DNA from: DASSQJ01 sp963726295
GTDB taxonomy: Bacteria; Actinomycetota; Actinomycetes; Actinomycetales; Dermatophilaceae
Direction of reading: 5' to 3'
Length of the DNA stretch: 64,000 bases
Assembly (NCBI GenBank): GCA_963726295.1
Contig: CAVSBW010000007.1
Coordinates: 62,001 to 126,000 of the forward strand
The notes under the pieces are model-generated. The model was not told the DNA's origin and made no database searches. It worked only from the letters and a program-made list of their open reading frames with translations. The position numbers were made by a program, and so were the translations under genes. Shown here piece after piece: positions 59,158 through 64,000 of this stretch. The stretch's first letter is position 1; each line of letters opens with the position of its first letter.

Positions 59158-60557
59158 GCGCGCCCCTGCACGGTCTGCTCGGCGCCGACCCGGTGGTCGC
59201 CACCTCAGGGGTGGCGCTCTTCGCCGAGACGCTGCGGGCCCAGGCGGTCCCGGTCACCGAGGTCGACTGGCACCCACCGCTCGACGGCACCGCGGCCGAG
59301 ATCGCCCGCGTCCTCGCCGACCCCCGCCGCGAGTCCGCCAACGCGCGCGCCCTGGAACGGATGACGGGTGCCGGGGCCTCGCTGGTCGACGTGGTGCCGG
59401 CCGCGGAGGCGGTGGGACTCGAGCGCGGCACCTTCCTCCACGCCGGACCCCCCATCGACTGGGAGCGTGCCAGCGGGCCGCTGCGGGGGGCCCTGGTCGG
59501 GGCGGTGCTCCTCGAGGGCCTCGCCGACACCGCCGAGGAGGCCGAGGCGCAGCTGGCCGCCGGCACCTTCGACCTCGAGCCCTGCCACCACCGCGGGGCG
59601 GTCGGGCCGATGGCCGGCGTGGTCAGCCCGTCGATGTGGATGTACGCGCTCCACGACGACGCGCACGGCAACGACTCGTGGTGCACGCTCAACGAGGGCC
59701 TGGGCAAGGTGCTGCGCTACGGCGCCTACGGGCCCGAGGTCATCGACCGGCTGCGCTGGATGGGCGACGTGCTCGGCCCGGTGCTGCGCCAGGCCGTCCG
59801 CAGCATCGGGCCGGTCGACATCCGCGCGATCGTCACCCAGATGCTCCAGATGGGCGACGAGGGCCACAACCGCAACCGCGCCGGCTCCCTCATGCTGCTG
59901 CGTGAGCTGCTGCCGGGCATCATCACCGCCGACGCGTCGTCGGACGACATCGCCGAGGTGGCCCGCTTCTCCGGCGCCAACGAGCACTTCTTCCTCAACC
60001 TCGGCATGCCCGCCGCGAAGCTGGCCACGCTGGCGGCGGAGGACATCCCCGGCTGCACGGTGGTCACGACCATGGCGCGCAACGGCACCGACTTCGGCAT
60101 CCGCGTCTCCGGCACCGGTGAGGAGTGGTTCACCGGTCCCGCCAACACCCCCGAGGGCCTGTTCCTCGGGGACTTCGGCCCCGAGGACGCCAACCCGGAC
60201 ATCGGCGACTCGGCCATCACCGAGACCGGGGGCATCGGTGGCTTCGCGATGGCCGCCGCCCCGGCCATCGTCCGGTTCGTCGGCGGTGACGTCCCGTTCG
60301 CGCTGGCGACGACGAAGCGGATGTACGAGGTCACCGTCGGGGAGCACCCGGTGTACCAGGTGCCGATCCTCGGCTTCCGCGGGACACCCGTCGGCATCGA
60401 CGTCACCAAGGTGGTGCGGACCGGGATGATGCCGCAGATCAACACCGGGATGGCCGGCCGCATCGCCGGTACCGGGCAGGTCGGGGCCGGCCTGGTCACC
60501 CCGCCCGAGGAGTGCTTCACGGGGGCGGTCCGGGCCCTGGCGGCCGCCGTCCCCTGA
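59154..60557 (+). CDS. allG: DUF1116 protein (AllG-like subunit of oxamate carbamoyltransferase)
   Basis: 467 residues; ATG at 59154 overlaps the FdrA stop. DUF1116 features: VVPAAEAVGLERGTFLHAGP, GRWMAG-like CHHRGAVGPMAGVVSPSMWM, TLNEGLGKVLRYGAYGPEVI, QMLQMGDEGHNRNRAGSLML (conserved GDE-x-HNRN), TTMARNGTDFGIRVSGTGEE and GDSAITETGGIGGFAMAAAP. The YlbE family is known only with FdrA. Together with AllH and AllF it forms the carbamoyl-transferring complex. Last gene of the operon, followed at once by a terminator. Confidence 0.93.
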   Translation: MSAPLHGLLGADPVVATSGVALFAETLRAQAVPVTEVDWHPPLDGTAAEIARVLADPRRESANARALERMTGAGASLVDVVPAAEAVGLERGTFLHAGPPIDWERASGPLRGALVGAVLLEGLADTAEEAEAQLAAGTFDLEPCHHRGAVGPMAGVVSPSMWMYALHDDAHGNDSWCTLNEGLGKVLRYGAYGPEVIDRLRWMGDVLGPVLRQAVRSIGPVDIRAIVTQMLQMGDEGHNRNRAGSLMLLRELLPGIITADASSDDIAEVARFSGANEHFFLNLGMPAAKLATLAAEDIPGCTVVTTMARNGTDFGIRVSGTGEEWFTGPANTPEGLFLGDFGPEDANPDIGDSAITETGGIGGFAMAAAPAIVRFVGGDVPFALATTKRMYEVTVGEHPVYQVPILGFRGTPVGIDVTKVVRTGMMPQINTGMAGRIAGTGQVGAGLVTPPEECFTGAVRALAAAVP

Positions 60558-60563
60558 CACGGA

Positions 60564-60595
60564 GGGGCCGGGCCCGCGAGTGCGGACCCGGCCCC
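60564..60595. terminator. Terminator between convergent allG and metallopeptidase genes
   Basis: GGGGCCGGG (60564-60572) pairs with CCCGGCCCC (60587-60595); an inner CCGC/GCGG pair (60574-60577 with 60582-60585) extends it to 13 bp with one mismatch. GTCGTTTG follows. Suits transcripts from both sides. Confidence 0.75.
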
Positions 60596-60620
60596 GTCGT
60601 TTGCCGTCAGGCCGGGGCGG

Positions 60621-62777
60621 TCAGCCCTTGCCCTTGCCCTTGGCCTTGCCGGTTGCCGCCAGACGGAAGTCGTAGTCGGCGTCGAGGGTGGTGACGTCCC
60701 CGCTCGGCATGTTGGAGATGACCGTGACGACGTCGGACTTGGTGCCGTTGTGGCACTTCGTGTCGAAGCCGCCGGCGGTGATGTCGTCCCCGTTGAAGCG
60801 GTAGACGTGGGTGCCCTGGTTGTCCACCATCTCGCCCTCGGTGTCGCCACCGGGGGTGAGGTCGCAGGTCGAGATGACCTGGACGGCCCAGTTGTTGTCC
60901 TGGACGCCGTCGGTGAGGATCCAGCCCTCGCCGTCGGGGGTCAGCGACCCGGTGACGTCGACACCGTCGAGCTGGACGTCGTCGACGAACCACCCGGTGT
61001 CCAGGTAGGCCGCGTCGGTGGAGTACCGGAACCGCACGTCGGTGGTGCGGGCGGGCAGGTCCGCGGTGAGGTGGACGTACTCGGGGTCGTCGACGAAGTA
61101 CTCGCCACCCGAGGTGCCGGTGAGGCCGTTGCCCTCCTCGTTGTTGCCGTGCGGGTCGTCGTTCGTCGTGACCGTGTTGCCGCCGTCGTCGACGAGCGGG
61201 ACGGTGACCCAGTCGCCGCCGACGTTGGCCTCGACGAAGCCGTAGTCCCAACCCTCCTCGATGAAGCTCCACGACCAGAAGTCGAGGGTCTGCGCGCCGT
61301 CGGTCGGCGTGCCGAGGATGTGGTCGGACTGGCTGGCGTAGCCCGCGTACCAGTGGTCCGGCTCGCTGTGCGGGGCCACCCGGGACTCCGGGTCACCGGA
61401 GAAGTCGATCGCGAACGCCGCACCGGGGTTCCGGAACTTCTCGTACGCGACACCGAACGGCAGCGCCGTCTGGCCGACCTTGTTCTTCAGCTTGTCCCAC
61501 TTGGCCTGCGGGAGCGCGCCCTGGTACGAACCACGGCCCTCCCAGTAGAGCTCGTTGGCGAGGTCGATGGTCCAGGTCGTGGAGGCCGGGTCACCGAAGT
61601 CGGCCGCCTTGATGTCCCACAGGTCGGAGCCCTCGTTGTCGAGGTAGACCGCGACCGCCCAGTCCTGGAACAGCTCGTCGACCGAGCGCAGGTCGCCGCC
61701 GGTCTCCGCGTTGAAGTCGTCGATGGCCTGCTGGACGCCCTCGATGCCGTTCTTCGGCTCCGAGAAGATCTTCTTGATGAGCAGGTCGCCGGCCTCGCCG
61801 TCGTACGCCAGGTCGGGCTCGTAGCTGCCGTCACCGTTGCCGCCGGCCTGCTCCCAGAGGTACTGGAAGAACAGGTAGGAGGCGCCGTAGTCGTTGAGGC
61901 CGCCGTCCCACTTGGTCAGCGACGTCTCGTGGTGGAACACCTGCTGGTAGGTCAGGTGCGAACCGCCGTTGTCGTAGCCGTTGAGGAAGATGGCGAAGTC
62001 GGCCAGGCCCTCGTCGACCCACGACAGCTCGCCCGGGTCGCTGTAGTTCATGAGCAGATGCTCGAGCTCGTGGGCGAACACGCCCTCGTAGAGCTCGTAC
62101 CGGTTGTTGGTGTCGTCGCCGTCGTCCCACGACTGCGAGCCGTCACCGACGCGGTTGACCCAGTCGAGGGAGTCGATGGCCATGACGTTCATACCCGCGC
62201 TGTCGATGAAGTCGGGCGCGAAGTAGCCGGCCGTGTACGACGTCACCGAGCAGTCGTACATCGAGTCGTCGTGCAGGTTGTAGACGATGGTGACGAGGGA
62301 GTCGGACGCCGGGTCGTTCGGGTCGGCGGCCTGCATCTCGCCGAAGTGGGCCTGGTCGACCGCGACGATCTGGTTCGCGAGCTCGTCGCCGAGGTAGTCG
62401 ATCTGCTCCTGGGTGATGACGTAGTCGTCGGCCGACTTGTCGGCGCACGGCGTGAAGTCGTCGTCCGTGTTCCAGTCCACCTGCGGGTCCATGCTCTGCA
62501 CGCCGGTCGGCGCCGACCCGTCCAGCGGCGTGCCCACGGGAACGTAGATGTAGACGGGGGTGCGAGTGGGCGTCTCCCCGGAGTACACCCGCGTGAACTT
62601 CTGCTCGTACGTCCCGCCGGCGGCGCTGTCGTTGAGGTCCAGGGTGATCGTGTCGTCACCCGGGCTCCCGCTCGACGCCGCCGATGCGGAGCTCGCCCCG
62701 AACGCGGCCAGGGCGAGCGCGGCTCCGGCCGCGACCCCTCCCCGCCAGCTCCGGGACTTCCGGTGTCCTCTGTGCAT
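60621..62777 (-). CDS. Secreted zinc metallopeptidase (immune inhibitor A/M6-like)
   Basis: 718 residues, ATG at 62777 with CGAGGGAGATGACCC upstream. Signal peptide ~1-35 (WRGGVAAGAALALAAFGASS ending ASA). The catalytic motif is YEGVFAHELEHLLMNYSDPG (HExxH) with the downstream SWVDEGLADFAIFLNGYDNG supplying the third ligand region (Glu). Later MAM/IMM-A-like beta domains hold FWSWSFIEEGWDYGFVEANV and YLDTGWFVDDVQLDGVDVTG, typical of M6 C-terminal parts. The tail AATGKAKGKGKG is basic. Richer in Asp, Asn and Tyr than its neighbours, as usual for exported proteins. It degrades extracellular protein; targets are unknown. Confidence 0.9.
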   Translation of the reverse strand: MHRGHRKSRSWRGGVAAGAALALAAFGASSASAASSGSPGDDTITLDLNDSAAGGTYEQKFTRVYSGETPTRTPVYIYVPVGTPLDGSAPTGVQSMDPQVDWNTDDDFTPCADKSADDYVITQEQIDYLGDELANQIVAVDQAHFGEMQAADPNDPASDSLVTIVYNLHDDSMYDCSVTSYTAGYFAPDFIDSAGMNVMAIDSLDWVNRVGDGSQSWDDGDDTNNRYELYEGVFAHELEHLLMNYSDPGELSWVDEGLADFAIFLNGYDNGGSHLTYQQVFHHETSLTKWDGGLNDYGASYLFFQYLWEQAGGNGDGSYEPDLAYDGEAGDLLIKKIFSEPKNGIEGVQQAIDDFNAETGGDLRSVDELFQDWAVAVYLDNEGSDLWDIKAADFGDPASTTWTIDLANELYWEGRGSYQGALPQAKWDKLKNKVGQTALPFGVAYEKFRNPGAAFAIDFSGDPESRVAPHSEPDHWYAGYASQSDHILGTPTDGAQTLDFWSWSFIEEGWDYGFVEANVGGDWVTVPLVDDGGNTVTTNDDPHGNNEEGNGLTGTSGGEYFVDDPEYVHLTADLPARTTDVRFRYSTDAAYLDTGWFVDDVQLDGVDVTGSLTPDGEGWILTDGVQDNNWAVQVISTCDLTPGGDTEGEMVDNQGTHVYRFNGDDITAGGFDTKCHNGTKSDVVTVISNMPSGDVTTLDADYDFRLAATGKAKGKGKG

Positions 62778-62909
62778 GGGTCATCTCCCTCGTCAGCCCG
62801 CGGGCAAGGCACGATCGCACCGCCGCGCGGAATCGGGTGCCGCCCGCCTCCTGTCCTGAGCAGGCAGCCCTCACACACCATCAAGAGGACCGGCTCCTGA
62901 CAACATCCA

Positions 62910-62919
62910 GTGACGTCAC
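62910..62919. promoter_or_regulatory. Palindrome in the lower-GC region upstream of the metallopeptidase
   Basis: GTGACGTCAC is a perfect 10-bp palindrome, followed by CGAATCGATAACG, an AT-richer stretch than anything nearby. It lies ~135 bp before the metallopeptidase start in the 233-bp gap 62778-63010, which holds no gene. Probably part of its control region. Confidence 0.3.
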
Positions 62920-63010
62920 GAATCGATAACGAAGATGTCCGCCCGGGCGGCTCACCTGCACGGAGACGGATGCGGGCGTTGTCTCAGACCGGGGTGCGTG
63001 CCGACGGCGG

Positions 63011-63672
63011 CTAGGGCGCCGGGTCGTCGACGAGTGCTTCGTACCCCTCGGGCCAGCGCTGGTCGTCCACCGGGAAGCCCCCCCGGAACGCGGTGTTGGT
63101 GATCGTGGCGCCGGTGAAGTCGTTGCCGCGGATGAGGTTCCTGCGGGGCTGCACTCCCTCGACCGCGGTCGCCGACTCCCCGAAGAAGACCGCGCCGCGG
63201 ACCCGCCCCGTGAACGTGCAGCCGACGAGGTCGGCGTCGCCCTCACGGCTGCCCTCCCAGCGACAGTCGGTGAAGGTGCACTCCTCGTAGCGCGCGACCC
63301 CGGTGCTGAAGCCGCCGAGGACGGTGAAGCGCACCCGCTCGAAGGTGCAGCCGCGGTACACCGAGGGGCGGAGGGCGAAGGTGCCCTGCGCCGCCGTGCC
63401 CTGGTGCACGAGAACCGGCGCGACCCGCTGGCGGAAGCGCACCCCTCGAACTGCGACCACGCGACCCGCAGGAGGACGTCGCTCAGCCAGACCTCGCCGC
63501 CGGCCATCCGCGCCTCGAGCAGCGGCAGCACCCGGAAGCCGTGCGCGGGTGAGACCGGCACCTCGGCGACCTGCTCGGCCGTCACCCGACCGGTCAGGAG
63601 GTTGCCGTCCTCCCACGGCTCGACGGGATCGATCGCCGGGTCGCCCCCGCGCCACCAGTCGGGTGCCGTCAC
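63011..63672 (-). pseudogene. Pentapeptide-repeat protein gene broken by one frameshift
   Basis: From a GTG at 63672 the frame reads VTAPDWWRGGDPAIDPVEPW and continues to LLRVAWSQFEG at about 63445. There the conserved sequence switches by one base to VRFRQRVAPVLVHQG, then YRGCTFERVRFTVLGGFSTG, YEECTFTDCRWEGSREGDAD and LIRGNDFTGATITNTAFRGG up to the TAG at 63013. The right-hand part has F-x-x-C/A-x-F beta-helix repeats. One base is missing in the GGGG run at 63442-63445, which may be a sequencing error in a homopolymer. Intact it would be ~220 residues. Function unknown. Confidence 0.75.
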
Positions 63673-63699
63673 CGTCCACCCCTCCCCGCCGTCGTCCGC

Positions 63700-64000
63700 T
63701 CAGGCCTCCAGCGGCCCGGTCAGGGCCCCGGCGCAGTGGTAGACGTCGGGGCGCCCCGGCCAGACCGTACCGCCCTCCTCCATCCGCTCGTCGAGCTCGC
63801 CCCGCCACGTGCCGTTCGCGTCGACGAAGTACCGCGCAGCGTGGTCCCAGAGGCGGCGGTACCAGTGCTCCCAGTGCGGGTCGCCGGTGCGACGCGCCAG
63901 CAGCGCCGTGGCCTGGATGCCCTCGCAGACCGGCCAGTGCAACCGGAGGCCCGCGACCGGCCGGCCGTCCCAGTCGACGGTGTAGACCAGCCCGGGCCGA
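63700..64000 (-). CDS. AGE-family (N-acylglucosamine 2-epimerase-like) isomerase, C-terminal part
   Basis: The gene enters from the right edge and stops at TGA 63702; about 99 C-terminal residues are seen. The (alpha/alpha)6-barrel end is recognisable: HWPVCEGIQATALLARRTGD (His-x-x-x-E-x-I, with catalytic His/Glu context), WYRRLWDHAARYFVDANGTW and TVWPGRPDVYHCAGALTGPL, close to AGE/cellobiose/mannose 2-epimerases. Substrate is a sugar, not determinable here. The 27 bp to the pentapeptide gene and the same strand suggest one transcript. Confidence 0.85.
   Translation of the reverse strand, partial: RPGLVYTVDWDGRPVAGLRLHWPVCEGIQATALLARRTGDPHWEHWYRRLWDHAARYFVDANGTWRGELDERMEEGGTVWPGRPDVYHCAGALTGPLEA

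Overview
The window is very GC-rich, nearly every ORF ends in G or C at third codon positions, and starts and stops overlap as GTGA or ATGA at many gene junctions. With gpgS-folP2, a DUF222/HNH (13E12-type) protein, a YihY protein and an actinobacterial DUF1906 protein, this points to a high-GC actinobacterium, most likely of the Micrococcales (Intrasporangiaceae or Dermatophilaceae type; inference from gene content only). No rRNA, tRNA, CRISPR array or transposase was seen.

Layout. 1-3861: end of an Old Yellow Enzyme gene facing a LysR regulator, then a MarR regulator divergent from a 14-TM multidrug exporter with an operator-like palindrome between them. 3967-12084: a tightly overlapped operon carrying only the membrane arm of complex I (NuoA, H, J, K, L, M, N). 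In place of the usual peripheral subunits it has one diverged protein with eight His-Gly-Asp-Met repeats. 12085-12855: a small SHOCT protein among three families of short tandem repeats and a hairpin. 12856-25271: acyl-CoA ligase, SulP transporter, YihY protein, a MacB/FtsX-type ABC exporter, alcohol dehydrogenase, acyl-CoA dehydrogenase and enoyl-CoA hydratase. 25491-29969: HAD phosphatase, gpgS, folP2, a class III dioxygenase-like protein, an M23 peptidase and aroQ. 30096-33073: an HNH protein with repeats and an internal double frameshift, then an FNT channel.

33184-60557 is the most interesting part, a nucleobase or cyclic-ureide degradation island. It holds a cyanuric acid amidohydrolase/barbiturase-family ring opener, a carbamate kinase, a three-gene ABC importer, a CaiB CoA-transferase, a nucleoside deaminase and both hydantoinase/oxoprolinase subunits. 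After an unrelated interruption (methyltransferase, YCII, DUF1906; 44618-47256) come a carbon-nitrogen hydrolase, a CoxG/CoxL/CoxS/CoxM molybdenum hydroxylase, a uracil/xanthine permease, a broken RidA gene, a PucR regulator and DUF2877-FdrA-DUF1116. The last trio is the family of the E. coli AllHFG oxamate carbamoyltransferase. My reading is import, deamination and hydroxylation of a nucleobase, ring opening to a ureido acid, phosphorolytic removal of its carbamoyl group, and ATP formation by carbamate kinase. The exact substrate cannot be read from the sequence.

60621-64000: a secreted zinc metallopeptidase, a frameshifted pentapeptide-repeat gene and the end of an AGE-family epimerase gene.
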